Positions 36,672-46,094 of a stretch of DNA of 64,000 bases are shown here, piece by piece. The notes beneath the pieces are model-generated. The model was not told where the DNA came from. It ran no database searches and was given only the letters and a program-made list of their open reading frames with translations. The stretch is from an uncultured bacterium. Its GTDB lineage: Bacteria; Planctomycetota; Phycisphaerae; Phycisphaerales; SM1A02. The position numbers were made by a program, and so were the translations under genes. The stretch is taken from the NCBI GenBank assembly GCA_903831295.1, contig CAIKXA010000031.1, positions 1 to 64,000 on the forward strand, read 5' to 3'. Numbering within the stretch: the stretch's first letter is position 1; every line of letters begins with the position of its first letter.

Positions 36672-39600
36672 ACAACTTTCCAAGCACTTGCGCCGATGCG
36701 ATTTCAAAAGGACGAAAGCGTTCGGTCGCGCCTTTTTCCTCGCTGAAGATCAACGCGCGGTCCGCTCCCAAGCGCGAGGCTGTTGGCGTGTCCATTAAAT
36801 AACTGGAATCATTGGCGCTCATCTGCATAAGCACGCGGAAGTCAAATTCACGCAGCGCGTTGCGATCAATGCAACGCTGCAAACTTGGAGCCGTGTCAGC
36901 CCATGCGAATACATGCACACCGACGCCAGGACCGTCGCGAAGAATGGCGCCCAGCACCTTGTCAGGTTTCGGTGGGCCGTCGCTGGACATGGAGAAATCG
37001 TCCTCGTCTTTGCGCAACGTGCGGAAGCGTTGCAGGCCATGGATCATGAGCAATATTGGTGGTTGATCTTGCCGGCCTTCGGCGATGCGCCGCGCCACTT
37101 CCTCGCCCAACTGCAGAACCGCCGCGTCACTGTCGCGATAATTTGGAACATCGGCGTTGAGTTTGAGATTTTCAATAGTGGTCTGCAACACTCCAGCCGT
37201 GAGCGAATCCGGCGTGGTGCCGTCCAGTAAAACCACGCGGCCAGAAATCTTGCGCGTGACAGCGGCGAAACTCACAAGAGCCGCCACGCTTAGACCCGCG
37301 GCAACCTCCTCGCGCTGGCCAATCACAATGATGTTCGCGCCCGACTGACGACGCAGCGTGATCACGCTGGCGTTGCGGATGGCGACTGGATCCCCGACAA
37401 ATATTTGCAGGGCGGGAACGCCAGACGCGGGCGGATTGGCAATCAACTCTTGCAGAGGCTCGCAACGCTCAATGCGAGCGGCCGCGGTTCCGTCAAAGAC
37501 AATCATCTTGCGATCGGCAACGCCCTTGGCGCGCGCGGACTCAGCGAGCGATCGAACACGTTCGTCACGCTGCGCGTCCGTGAGCCAGACAACTTGAAAT
37601 GGACTGTTGCCCTCGATCAAACCGCCGGCGTCGTTGTAGATCGCCTCGCCCGGACGCGACAGCAACCGCGCCGCGGTGTTGTCGTCGGACAAGATCATGG
37701 CGGCGTCGGCCTCGTTGCATTGCAGCGCGATGCGAATTCCCATTTGTCCCATGGTGGTGCGCGGAAGCGCATACGTTCCACCCAAAGTTTGCGAACCCAG
37801 AATTACATGCATGCCGAATGCGCGGCCTTGGCGCACCAATCGATCAAGCAACAGCGATGAATCCTGCGCGACCTTGTCCTCTTCCACGAACAATTCTTGA
37901 AACTCGTCCACGATCAAGAGCGTGCGCGGCATGGATTCTTTCTTGCCCAGCAATCGCCACGCGGCCAAATCTTGCACGCCGGCCAAGCGAAACAAATCGC
38001 CGCGACGCTTCAACTCCGCGTCGAGTCCCTGCAACACGCTCAGACCAAATTCGCGGTCGCTCTCCACCGCAACCGCGCGAGCATGGGGAAGTCCGTGGGT
38101 CGCGTACGCCTTAAACTCAACGCCCTTCTTGAAATCGATCAGCCACAACTCAACTTCATTGGGCGAATACCAAAGCGAAACATTGGTGATCAACGCGTGC
38201 AGCAAAGTGCTTTTACCCGAGCCGGTTTTGCCGGCAAGCAACACGTGCTGGCGGGTTCCCTCGCCAATTTCAATGGATTGCAATTTGTTGGCGCCGCTGC
38301 GTCCAACAGGCACGCGCAAAATCTTGGCGCTTGAACTGGTCCAGCGTTGCTCAGGCTTGGGCTCGATGGCTTGGAATGGCACCTCCACTTTGGAGCCAGC
38401 CTTGGCCTCGCGTCCAATTTTTTTCAACATGGTTTGCAACATCGTCGCCGTTGGCATCTGCACGGGCGTGAATGGAACATCGTCTAGACCGAGGGCGTCG
38501 ACGACAAATCGATCTTCCCGCCAACGCACTCGCGCGCATCGCTGGAGCAATTCTTCTTCCTTGATTAATCCAGGAAGCGGCTGCGATGGATCGCGTAACA
38601 ACAAAAAGTGAACTCCACATCGGGCGCCTGATTGAAGCAAACTCGCGAAACGTTTGCTGCCCGCCTCCGTGAGTCCCGCTGGAAAATCGGCGAACACGAT
38701 CACACGCAGTGGCTCCGCCAACTCGCCCGCTTGCTGATTAAATTGCGCGATCGTGGCGAATTCATCGCGCAGAAATTTCTGAATGACCGTCTCGACATAT
38801 TCCGTGAGATCCGTCAACTTTTGCTCAATGTGGCGCGGCTCGCTCCAGATGCGCTCACTGACAAGCGACTCCATTTCATCGGCGAGATGCATGAAGCCCG
38901 CGAAACTTTGACCAAGGCCAACAGGATCAAAGAAATAGAAACGTACCTTGCCTGGCGGAATCTGCGTGAGCAATCGAAGCGTGGCGCTTTGAAGAAGTTC
39001 GATGGCTTTTTCGCGGCCTTGCAATGGCGCTTCCACCAACAGCGATGGAAGATTTGGTAATGGACGCAACGCGGGAATATTCCACGCAGGCGCAGTCTTG
39101 CTGGAATCCGCCCATTGGCATTGCGGCTCGGTTGGCATTCCATTGGCGATGGTGGACACATCAAGTTTGAACCAGCCAAACGCCATGGCTTGCGACATGA
39201 TTTGCAGAGACGGCGCATCCATGGCCGCTTGCCACTCGGGCATCAACACATTCGCGCTTTGCTGCATGGCATTAGCCCATGTGGAAAATTCATCGCGCGC
39301 ACTCAGCCATGCATTGCACCGAGTAACGGCGCGCGACTTCTCCATTGCGTCGCACTTTGAGCGATTTTCATTGGACTGTTTTTTTTCCTGATCGAGCTGA
39401 GTTTCCATTTCCAGGAGCAACTTCTTACGGGTTGCTTTCGCGGACTTGGTTGCTTGCTCAAGTATTTTATTTTTACTTTCCTCTACCGCGGCGAGTTTTT
39501 TCTTGCGCTCCTGCTTGATCTCCTCTATCAGCGCGCGACTTGTCCCCTGCATATTTTCAATGATGGGAGTCCATTTTTCCTTGGCGGATTTCACTTCGCG

Positions 39601-40536
39601 GTCACGGGTGTTCACCGCTGAGGCTGCGGCCGCAATTCGATGCTCATGCGCCAACTTCATAGCCATTTCAAAAGCGGCCGCCCCCACTTGCCGCGCATTG
39701 GCAATAGAAATCCATGCGTGGTGAACTTGCTTACGCGCCATAAACCACAGCACGCATATTCCAACTGCGCTCACAAATACTCCAACGGCGGCGGATACGG
39801 CCAATACCATTCCGCGCCCGCCCGCAAGCGCGGTGGCGAGAGCGAATGTGCCCGTGATTAAAATTGATGGCACCAACAGAATTGGACCGCGAAACAAACC
39901 AGGCAGTTTCAACTTGCGAAATCGCTCTAGTGCGTCCATCGCTATGGCGGCTTGTGTCGCCAATATTCCCTCGCAGGATTTGGGAACAAGATTGGCATTC
40001 ATGGGTGGAGCGGGCGGTTCCGACTGGCGATAGCGCTTGAGTTGAAACACCGCCGCGGCGATAGACTGGTTCAGCGTGGCTTGAAAGTGAACGAGCCGGC
40101 TGTGGGTTTCCTCAAATTCCAATTTGGGCGCGGCCTCGCCTGTCTCCAAAACACTTTCCGCAAGCCAAATGGCCTCCTCCAAGTGCTGCTTGTTGGCGTG
40201 CAGATCGTCCTTGAATTTATTTTGAATCTCCTCGGCTTCCACACGCGCGTGATCTTTGATGTTCTTCAGATCAAGCGCCGCCGCGCTTTCGGTGGCGTTG
40301 GATTGCTGTTGATAAGCGTGATCGCATTGACTTAAACTTTTTTGGTATTGCTCGTCAATCTGATTCACCCGAAGTTGATGGCGAGACATTTCCGCCTGCC
40401 GCAACGCTAAGATTTCTTTTACAGCGGCGTCAAGCTCCTCCTCATGCGCTTGACACGCCTGGCTGAACGCTTTCCAACGCTGCGCGCACTGCGCAAGTGG
40501 ATCAAGATTTTCAAAGTCCGTGGGCAAGTTGGTCAC
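36655..40536 (-). CDS. FtsK/SpoIIIE-type ATPase of a WXG (Esx-like) locus
   Basis: A 1,293-residue protein with a GTG start. Residues 1-170 are charged coiled coil; two membrane helices lie at about 217-239 and 242-267; 275-400 is again coiled coil. Three ATPase-like modules follow: about 500-690 lacks Walker A but keeps RVIVFADFP; about 735-1000 is intact, with GKTGSGKST (769-777) and TLLIVDEFQ (872-880); about 1040-1290 has GQREEVAAG in the P-loop position and ILLMIHGLQRF as Walker B. Multiple FtsK modules plus two N-terminal helices recall EccC/EssC, which drive type VII secretion. The upstream WXG-like genes support that role. DNA translocation cannot be excluded, but there is no gamma domain. 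Confidence 0.85.
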   Translation of the reverse strand: MTNLPTDFENLDPLAQCAQRWKAFSQACQAHEEELDAAVKEILALRQAEMSRHQLRVNQIDEQYQKSLSQCDHAYQQQSNATESAAALDLKNIKDHARVEAEEIQNKFKDDLHANKQHLEEAIWLAESVLETGEAAPKLEFEETHSRLVHFQATLNQSIAAAVFQLKRYRQSEPPAPPMNANLVPKSCEGILATQAAIAMDALERFRKLKLPGLFRGPILLVPSILITGTFALATALAGGRGMVLAVSAAVGVFVSAVGICVLWFMARKQVHHAWISIANARQVGAAAFEMAMKLAHEHRIAAAASAVNTRDREVKSAKEKWTPIIENMQGTSRALIEEIKQERKKKLAAVEESKNKILEQATKSAKATRKKLLLEMETQLDQEKKQSNENRSKCDAMEKSRAVTRCNAWLSARDEFSTWANAMQQSANVLMPEWQAAMDAPSLQIMSQAMAFGWFKLDVSTIANGMPTEPQCQWADSSKTAPAWNIPALRPLPNLPSLLVEAPLQGREKAIELLQSATLRLLTQIPPGKVRFYFFDPVGLGQSFAGFMHLADEMESLVSERIWSEPRHIEQKLTDLTEYVETVIQKFLRDEFATIAQFNQQAGELAEPLRVIVFADFPAGLTEAGSKRFASLLQSGARCGVHFLLLRDPSQPLPGLIKEEELLQRCARVRWREDRFVVDALGLDDVPFTPVQMPTATMLQTMLKKIGREAKAGSKVEVPFQAIEPKPEQRWTSSSAKILRVPVGRSGANKLQSIEIGEGTRQHVLLAGKTGSGKSTLLHALITNVSLWYSPNEVELWLIDFKKGVEFKAYATHGLPHARAVAVESDREFGLSVLQGLDAELKRRGDLFRLAGVQDLAAWRLLGKKESMPRTLLIVDEFQELFVEEDKVAQDSSLLLDRLVRQGRAFGMHVILGSQTLGGTYALPRTTMGQMGIRIALQCNEADAAMILSDDNTAARLLSRPGEAIYNDAGGLIEGNSPFQVVWLTDAQRDERVRSLAESARAKGVADRKMIVFDGTAAARIERCEPLQELIANPPASGVPALQIFVGDPVAIRNASVITLRRQSGANIIVIGQREEVAAGLSVAALVSFAAVTRKISGRVVLLDGTTPDSLTAGVLQTTIENLKLNADVPNYRDSDAAVLQLGEEVARRIAEGRQDQPPILLMIHGLQRFRTLRKDEDDFSMSSDGPPKPDKVLGAILRDGPGVGVHVFAWADTAPSLQRCIDRNALREFDFRVLMQMSANDSSYLMDTPTASRLGADRALIFSEEKGATERFRPFEIASAQVLGKLFTSHL

Positions 40537-40581
40537 TGCGATCTATCGTACAAGTGGAATGGTTTGAGTTTGCGAATGTGG

Positions 40582-40812
40582 TCACTGAATGGAATTTGGA
40601 TCATTGCACTCGCTACGAATTCGAGCGATCAAATCGCGCATGGCTTCCATGGCTTGAATCGCGGCCTTGCCACCATCTTCAAGTGGCTGAACATACTTTT
40701 TGGCCAGCATTTGGGAAGCGGGATCTTTCCATTGGCTCTCGGATTCAGCCCATTTCATGCGGAATTCCTTCAGCGCTCCGTACAGTCGTTGACGACCACC
40801 TTCAACACTCAT
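40582..40812 (-). CDS. Small WXG-like helical protein
   Basis: A 76-residue, wholly helical protein whose ATG overlaps the preceding stop (ATGA). It has QWKD at 27-30, with the turn followed by L-x3-Y-x3-L spacing, resembling the centre and second helix of the WXG100-like protein encoded two genes upstream (TWRDQ then F-x3-F-x3-M). No signal peptide, in keeping with Esx-type substrates. I read it as a short second Esx-like partner; this rests on by-eye comparison. It is 45 bp before the ATPase gene. Confidence 0.65.
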   Translation of the reverse strand: MSVEGGRQRLYGALKEFRMKWAESESQWKDPASQMLAKKYVQPLEDGGKAAIQAMEAMRDLIARIRSECNDPNSIQ

Positions 40813-41438
40813 GGCAGCGGCTCCTGCTTGCTTTGAGCGGACAAATCTTGACTGGAATCATCCGAAGGCGCGCTGTCAACGGCGCGCTTCATGTTTGCGC
40901 CTTGCGTGGCCGCGGCAAGTTCCACTTCAAACATCTTGGAGACATCCACGGGCTCGTCGCGGACATACCGCTCTATGGCCACAACCATTCTTCCAAGCGC
41001 CACGATTGCCGCGGGAAGTTCACGCTCATGCATGGATGCGATCATTGCGGTGGCGCCCTTGAACAACGCCTGCTCGCGCGGAAAATGTTGCGCCCATGAT
41101 TTTGTACGCGCGGCCCGTCGCTCCGCGTCCTCCAGCATTGCCTTCACCCGCGCCAATGTCTTGCGCTCATCAACAGTGCTGGGCTTTGAATCCTTGCTGC
41201 TGGTCACCGTCTCTTTGCGAAACAGCGCGCTGCGGGCGTTGTTCAAGTCTTCGCGAAGACGGTTGATGCGCCCGCGCCAATACATCACTCGATCGTTTTG
41301 CAGCCACATCACAAGTCGGTCAACTTCGCTATCGGCTTCGGCCACGGCAAGACCCAACTCCTCGCGACAGCGAATAAATGCGGCGCGCGTTCGCTCCAGT
41401 ACCTCGACTGATTGAATATTGACTTGCTGCGGATCCAT
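40809..41438 (-). CDS. Helical protein of the FtsK/WXG operon
   Basis: A 209-residue, almost entirely helical protein with no signal peptide. An N-terminal helical hairpin has Trp-rich centre VMWLQNDRVMYWRGRINR, a Ser/Lys linker follows (TVTSSKDSKPSTVDE), then further helices and a Ser/Asp/Gln-rich tail. I do not recognise a family. I chose ATG 41438 (MDPQQVN); an ATG at 41462, coupled by TGATG to the previous stop, would add eight residues. It overlaps the next gene by 4 bp. Position between two WXG-like genes suggests a chaperone or third substrate of the system. Confidence 0.68.
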   Translation of the reverse strand: MDPQQVNIQSVEVLERTRAAFIRCREELGLAVAEADSEVDRLVMWLQNDRVMYWRGRINRLREDLNNARSALFRKETVTSSKDSKPSTVDERKTLARVKAMLEDAERRAARTKSWAQHFPREQALFKGATAMIASMHERELPAAIVALGRMVVAIERYVRDEPVDVSKMFEVELAAATQGANMKRAVDSAPSDDSSQDLSAQSKQEPLP

Positions 41439-41461
41439 AATGTGGTTGCACCAGCAACGCA

Positions 41462-41734
41462 TCAACGCTGGTTGAGATATTCCTCGATGCGCTCGGCCTT
41501 GCGGACAAGAAATGGAATGTGCGTGTCACAGGCTTTGACAAATTTCTGCAACGCACGCATGGTTTGCTCAAACTCCTCCGAGAATTTCACCTGCTCTTGG
41601 TCGCGCCAAGTTTGCTGCAAGCCTCCAAGAGATGCGCCAACGCGCGTCATTTGGGTTTGCACGTCATTGTTAAATTTCTTCAAGTCAGCGGCGAATCGGC
41701 GGAGTTCATTGGGATCAACAATTGCTTTGGCCAT
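41462..41734 (-). CDS. WXG100/ESAT-6-like protein
   Basis: A 90-residue helix-turn-helix protein. Residues 8-38 form helix 1, the turn carries Trp43-Arg-Asp (the W-x-G position, with Asp for Gly), and helix 2 runs FSEEFEQTMRALQKFVKACDTHIPFLVRKAERIEEYL. Length, helical hairpin and central Trp match WXG100 proteins, which are secreted as dimers by FtsK-type ATPases. It has no signal peptide. AGAGG six bases before ATG 41734 marks the first gene of the operon, divergent from an aldehyde dehydrogenase. Confidence 0.78.
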   Translation of the reverse strand: MAKAIVDPNELRRFAADLKKFNNDVQTQMTRVGASLGGLQQTWRDQEQVKFSEEFEQTMRALQKFVKACDTHIPFLVRKAERIEEYLNQR

Positions 41735-41770
41735 GGTGTACCTCTTTCATAAGTGTACGCTTTGGGGACA

Positions 41771-43213
41771 ATGCAAACACGCAATTTGATCGCTGGTCGA
41801 TGGACGAATATTGGTTCTGGCGGCGCAATTGAAGTGGCCGATCCAGCGAGCGGCGAGGTGATCGCGCGCGTGCCCATGTGCGGCGCAAGCGAGGCTTTGA
41901 GCGCGCTGAACTGCGCATTTGAATTTCAACCCGAGTGGGAAGCCACGCCAATCACGCAACGCGCCGATGTGTTGCGGGCGACCGCCGCGATGGTTGTTGC
42001 AAGAAAAGATTCGCTCGCGCGCATCATCACGCAAGAGTGTGGCAAGCCACTTGCGGAGGCCGCCAGCGAGGTGCAGTACAGCGCGGATTATTTTTCCAGC
42101 GCCGCGCAAGAAATTCAATCGCTGAATGAGATGGATGTTGCCCTTGAACGACCAGGCGTGCGCGGCGTTGTCAGGCACCGAGCCGTTGGCGTATGCGCGG
42201 CAATCACCCCGTGGAATTTTCCGCTCGCTATGTTGGCGCGCAAGGTGGCGCCGGCGCTTGCCGCGGGTTGCGCGCAACTTGCAAAGCCTGCGGAAGAGAC
42301 TCCGCTTTCGGCTTTCGCGCTTGCGGAAATTCTTTTGGAGTGCGGTCTGCCGCCCAAGTGTTTGCATGTGTTAAGCGGCGACGCGAAGGTAATCGCAACA
42401 ACTTGGCTTATGGATGGCCGCGTGCGCAAACTCAGCTTCACTGGAAGCACGGAGACCGGCCGCTTGCTTTTGCGCCAATGTGCGCAGGAAATCGTGCGCT
42501 GTTCCATGGAGCTTGGGGGACACGCCGCGTTTATTGTTCTACAAGACGCGGATATTGAATTGGCGGTCAAAGGCGCGTTGCAATCCAAGTTTCGCAACGC
42601 CGGGCAAACTTGCATTTGCCCCAATCGATTTCTTGTGCATGAATCCATCGCCAGCGAATTTGCCGCGCGCGTGGCTATTGCTGCGGCGCAGTTGAAGATT
42701 GCGCCGGGAATGGAGTCGGGCTGCCAAATTGGTCCGCTGATCCACGACGAGGCGGTTGAAAAAGTACGCGCGCATGTTGCCGACGCGCTTAAACGCGGCG
42801 GACAATTGGTGTGCGGCGGACGGACTAAAATTATTCCAAACCGTCCCGACCGTTTCTTTGAGCCCACTGTGATTGCCAATTGCGATCCAAGCATGTTGTG
42901 CTTCACGCAGGAGACATTTGGTCCGGTGATTCCAATCATGAGCGTGACTTCCGCGAAGGAAGCAATAGAAGTTGCAAATTCAAGTCCGTTTGGATTGGCC
43001 GGCTATGTGTTTGGCGGATCGGATGCAGTTACACGCAGTGTGGCCCAACAATTGCAGTGCGGCGTGATTGGGGTGAATGAAGCAGCGCCAAGCAACGCAC
43101 GCGCGCCCTTTGGCGGCGTGAAATTCAGCGGATATGGACGCGAAGGCGGCGCTTGGGGCTTGATGGAATATGTGACCACGCAATATCTGGCGTTGCGATC
43201 GCTGGAAAAATAA
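41771..43213 (+). CDS. NAD(P)-dependent aldehyde dehydrogenase, SSADH-like
   Basis: A 480-residue ALDH. It shows the cofactor site (TPWNFPLAMLARKVAPALAAGC), the general base in MELGGHAAFIVL, and catalytic Cys in FRNAGQTCICPNR; the CIC-PNR context and KFRNAGQTC follow succinate-semialdehyde dehydrogenases. EEFAPVIP is replaced by QETFGPVIP, the normal variant. ATG 41771 has GGGG four bases upstream; GTG 41753 is the alternative. It would oxidise a C4-C5 semialdehyde; no GABA gene is nearby, so the substrate is inferred. Confidence 0.88.
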   Translation: MQTRNLIAGRWTNIGSGGAIEVADPASGEVIARVPMCGASEALSALNCAFEFQPEWEATPITQRADVLRATAAMVVARKDSLARIITQECGKPLAEAASEVQYSADYFSSAAQEIQSLNEMDVALERPGVRGVVRHRAVGVCAAITPWNFPLAMLARKVAPALAAGCAQLAKPAEETPLSAFALAEILLECGLPPKCLHVLSGDAKVIATTWLMDGRVRKLSFTGSTETGRLLLRQCAQEIVRCSMELGGHAAFIVLQDADIELAVKGALQSKFRNAGQTCICPNRFLVHESIASEFAARVAIAAAQLKIAPGMESGCQIGPLIHDEAVEKVRAHVADALKRGGQLVCGGRTKIIPNRPDRFFEPTVIANCDPSMLCFTQETFGPVIPIMSVTSAKEAIEVANSSPFGLAGYVFGGSDAVTRSVAQQLQCGVIGVNEAAPSNARAPFGGVKFSGYGREGGAWGLMEYVTTQYLALRSLEK

Positions 43214-43265
43214 ATCCAACCATGGCGCTCCCCACCGCTCTCGATTTCTGCCGGCTCTGGCACAA

Positions 43266-43295
43266 AAAATAAAAAGTCCGACCCATGTCGGACTT
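43266..43295 (-). terminator. Intrinsic terminator of recA
   Basis: Read on the minus strand: hairpin AAGTCCGAC/GTCGGACTT with a 4-base loop, followed by TTTTT-A-TTTTTT. It lies 88 bp after the recA stop. Confidence 0.85.
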
Positions 43296-43382
43296 CATTG
43301 AACTTCTTGGTGTTGAAAGAAGTTTTCCGAGTTGAGCGGCTCCGTCGAGAACCGCCCAACACGGGAATCTTTCTTTCAGAAC

Positions 43383-44720
43383 TTACTCGTCGTCGGACTC
43401 ATCCTTGAGCTTGGTTGGAATTCCATTTGGATTGGCCAAACGCTTCACCATGACCGCCTTGCGAATCTCATCGAGCAACGCCGGATTCTGGCGCAAGAAC
43501 AGCTTGGCGCCTTCACGGCCTTGGCCGAGTCGCGTGGCTCCGTAACTGAACCAAGAACCGCTCTTATCCACCACTTCATCCGCGGTGGCCATGTCCAGGA
43601 CATCGCCCGATGTTGAAATTCCCTCATCGAACATGATGTCGAATTCCGCCTCGCGGAACGGCGGTGCGATCTTGTTCTTGACCACTTTGGTCTTGATGCG
43701 ATTGCCCACAATTCGGTCGCCCTCTTTAATTTGACCAATGCGGCGAATATCAATGCGAACCGTGGCGTAGAACTTCAGCGCTCGACCGCCAGTGGTTGTT
43801 TCTGGGCTACCAAACATAACGCCGATTTTCTCACGCAACTGATTGATAAACACCACAACGCAATCGCTCTTGGCAATGGCGCCAGTCAACTTGCGCAATG
43901 CCTGGCTCATAAGGCGCGCCTGCAAACCCATGTGGCTGTCGCCCATTTCACCTTCGATTTCAGCGCGCGGAATTAACGCAGCCACCGAATCGATGACCAC
44001 CATGTTGACGGCGTTGGATCGAACCAACATCTCGCAAATTTCAAGCGCCTGCTCACCAGTGTCAGGTTGCGAAACTAAAATTTCGTCCAGGTTCACGCCT
44101 AAACGCTTAGCCCAAGATGGATCGAGCGCGTGCTCCGCATCGATGAACGCGGCCACGCCGCCTTCACGCTGCGTGTTGGCGATTGCAGTGAGCGCCAACG
44201 TTGTTTTACCGCTTGATTCCGGACCAAAGATTTCAACCACGCGACCGCGCGGCAAACCACGACCACCCAGCGCAAGATCCAAACTCAGCGCGCCAGTGGA
44301 AATGCCTTGAATTGGTTCCGGCAAATCGCCATCAAGACGCATGATGCTGCCCTTGCCGTAGGCTTTCTCAATTTGTCCCATGGCTTGCTCGATGGCTTTC
44401 AATTTCGATTTTTGCTCCACGGATTCTTTGGCAGATTCCTTGGCGGTTGGCGCCTTGTCTGACTTGATGTCGGATTTAATTTCTGGCTTGGACATGCTGG
44501 ACCTTTCAGTTGCGTTTGTTGCGCCAGACGCCGTCGCTGGTTTCGCCACTGATTGATTTGTAGCTGACACAGCGCCCGTTGCCACTGCGGAAGTTGAACT
44601 TCCTAATGAAATTCTGGAATTTCCAGAAGTTGGAGTTGCCCGCGCATCACCTTTAACATCTTTGCTTGCGTTTACGGCTCCGTTGACTACGCCACCTTTT
44701 GAATCTGTTGCTGCGACCAT
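43383..44720 (-). CDS. recA: RecA recombinase with long N-terminal extension
   Basis: A 445-residue RecA. The core begins near residue 103 ([25 protein letters not shown]) and has Walker [10 protein letters not shown], Walker [13 protein letters not shown], and loops L1/L2 ([44 protein letters not shown]). It promotes strand exchange and LexA cleavage. About 100 residues of Ser/Thr/Ala/Lys-rich sequence precede the core, without parallel in E. coli RecA. ATG 44720 has AGGAAGG ten bases upstream; Met76 (ATG 44495) also has AAAGG six bases upstream, so two forms could exist. Confidence 0.95.
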   Translation of the reverse strand: MVAATDSKGGVVNGAVNASKDVKGDARATPTSGNSRISLGSSTSAVATGAVSATNQSVAKPATASGATNATERSSMSKPEIKSDIKSDKAPTAKESAKESVEQKSKLKAIEQAMGQIEKAYGKGSIMRLDGDLPEPIQGISTGALSLDLALGGRGLPRGRVVEIFGPESSGKTTLALTAIANTQREGGVAAFIDAEHALDPSWAKRLGVNLDEILVSQPDTGEQALEICEMLVRSNAVNMVVIDSVAALIPRAEIEGEMGDSHMGLQARLMSQALRKLTGAIAKSDCVVVFINQLREKIGVMFGSPETTTGGRALKFYATVRIDIRRIGQIKEGDRIVGNRIKTKVVKNKIAPPFREAEFDIMFDEGISTSGDVLDMATADEVVDKSGSWFSYGATRLGQGREGAKLFLRQNPALLDEIRKAVMVKRLANPNGIPTKLKDESDDE

Positions 44721-44822
44721 TTGTAAGTAACCTTCCTTGGTTGTTGTTTCTTATAGAAACAGGCTTGAAACTGTCCGAACTTTGTTTTTCCTTGCATTTG
44801 ACTTGGCTCCAATGCCAAATCA

Positions 44823-44983
44823 TTTGTTCGGTATCTGATAGGTATCCGATTTCAATCGGCTAGTCAACCCTTTGTTCGGTAATTTTTAGGGTTGAATTCT
44901 TGTATGAACTCTACCCTTGATTTGCCGCATTCCAGGAAACACTGCCTTTTTTCTTCGGTCCCACCTAACAAACGCAGAACAAA
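44823..44983 (-). promoter_or_regulatory. Putative SOS control region of recA
   Basis: In the recA orientation, TACCGAACAAA occurs twice (plus-strand 44823-44833 and 44871-44881 as TTTGTTCGGTA). The plus strand also has GGTATCTGATA-GGTATCCGATT, an 11-bp tandem repeat, at 44830-44851, and CCTAACAAA-CGC-AGAACAAA at 44964-44983. The lexA upstream region has CCTAACAAA-N5-AGAACAAA and TACCGAAC. The 328-bp gap between recA and the next gene holds nothing else recognisable. Confidence 0.5.
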
Positions 44984-45048
44984 ATGGAATGTGACAGCAT
45001 TTTATGCCGTCCATTTAGTTTTTTCACAAACTGCTCTGAAATCGTAAT

Positions 45049-46026
45049 TTACGATACAAAATTTGGCGTTGGCGGGCGGTAATCCGTCAAATCGATGGTG
45101 CGGAACCAGTCAATGGTTCGTTGCAAACCTTCGTCCAAAGAAACTTTGGGCTCCCAACCAAGCGCTTTTTTGGCCAAGGAAATGTCCGGCTGCCGCCGAG
45201 TTGGATCATCTTGAGGAAGCGGCCGACCAGTGACCACTTTGGATTTTGTGCCAGCGAGCGCGACAATTTTTTCCGCCAACTGCTTCACGGTGAATTCGTT
45301 TGTGTTTCCCAAATTAATCGGACCCGTGCACTCGTCAGGCGCGGCCATCAACTTCATCAAGCCGTCGACCAAATCATCCACGTAGCAAAAACTGCGGCTC
45401 TGACTGCCATCGCCAAACAAAGTGATGTCCTGCCCCGCAACGGCTTGACGAATAAAATTACTCACAACGCGGCCATCAAATGGATGGATGCGCGGACCAT
45501 ATGTGTTGAAGATTCGAGCCACACGAATGGAAACGTTGTTCACGCGGTTATAATCAAAAAATAATGTCTCGGCGGCGCGCTTGCCCTCGTCGTAACAGGC
45601 GCGCGGACCAATTGGATTCACATTGCCCCAGTAACTTTCAACTTGCGGATGTACCGAGGGATCTCCATACACTTCGCTGGTGCTGGCCTGCAACACGCGC
45701 GCACGCACGCGGCGCGCAAGACCGAGCACATTCATCGCGCCCATGACGCTGGTCTTGAGGGTTTTGATTGGGTTGTATTGATAGTGGCCTGGCGCGGCCG
45801 GGCACGCCAAATTATAAATTTGATCCACCTCAAATTGCACTGGATTTGTCACGTCGGCGCGCACCAATTCAAAGTTGGTTTTACCCAGCAAATGTTCGAT
45901 GTTTCCGCGGTGGCTGGTGAAGAAATTATCCAGGCAAATCACCTCGTGACCGGCCTCAACCAAGCGATCGCACAGGTGGGAACCAAGAAAACCAGCACCG
46001 CCTGTGACCAGAATTCGTTTTCGCAT
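45049..46026 (-). CDS. UDP-glucuronate decarboxylase-type NAD epimerase
   Basis: A 325-residue extended SDR. The NAD site is [16 protein letters not shown], the catalytic triad includes STSEVYGDP and YDEGK, and [22 protein letters not shown] is the signature of UDP-xylose synthase / UDP-glucuronate decarboxylases. It makes UDP-xylose from UDP-glucuronate for surface polysaccharide. I start at ATG 46026, where the Rossmann fold begins; the frame to 46107 is a basic leader overlapping the promoter region of divergent anmK. Arginine motifs specific to the decarboxylase are plausible ([11 protein letters not shown]). Confidence 0.88.
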   Translation of the reverse strand: MRKRILVTGGAGFLGSHLCDRLVEAGHEVICLDNFFTSHRGNIEHLLGKTNFELVRADVTNPVQFEVDQIYNLACPAAPGHYQYNPIKTLKTSVMGAMNVLGLARRVRARVLQASTSEVYGDPSVHPQVESYWGNVNPIGPRACYDEGKRAAETLFFDYNRVNNVSIRVARIFNTYGPRIHPFDGRVVSNFIRQAVAGQDITLFGDGSQSRSFCYVDDLVDGLMKLMAAPDECTGPINLGNTNEFTVKQLAEKIVALAGTKSKVVTGRPLPQDDPTRRQPDISLAKKALGWEPKVSLDEGLQRTIDWFRTIDLTDYRPPTPNFVS

Positions 46027-46094
46027 GGGGTAAATGTAGCGAAAGCGTTGAAAAACTGCTCGACGGCAAGGTCGCTTGCGGGGAAGATGCGCCC

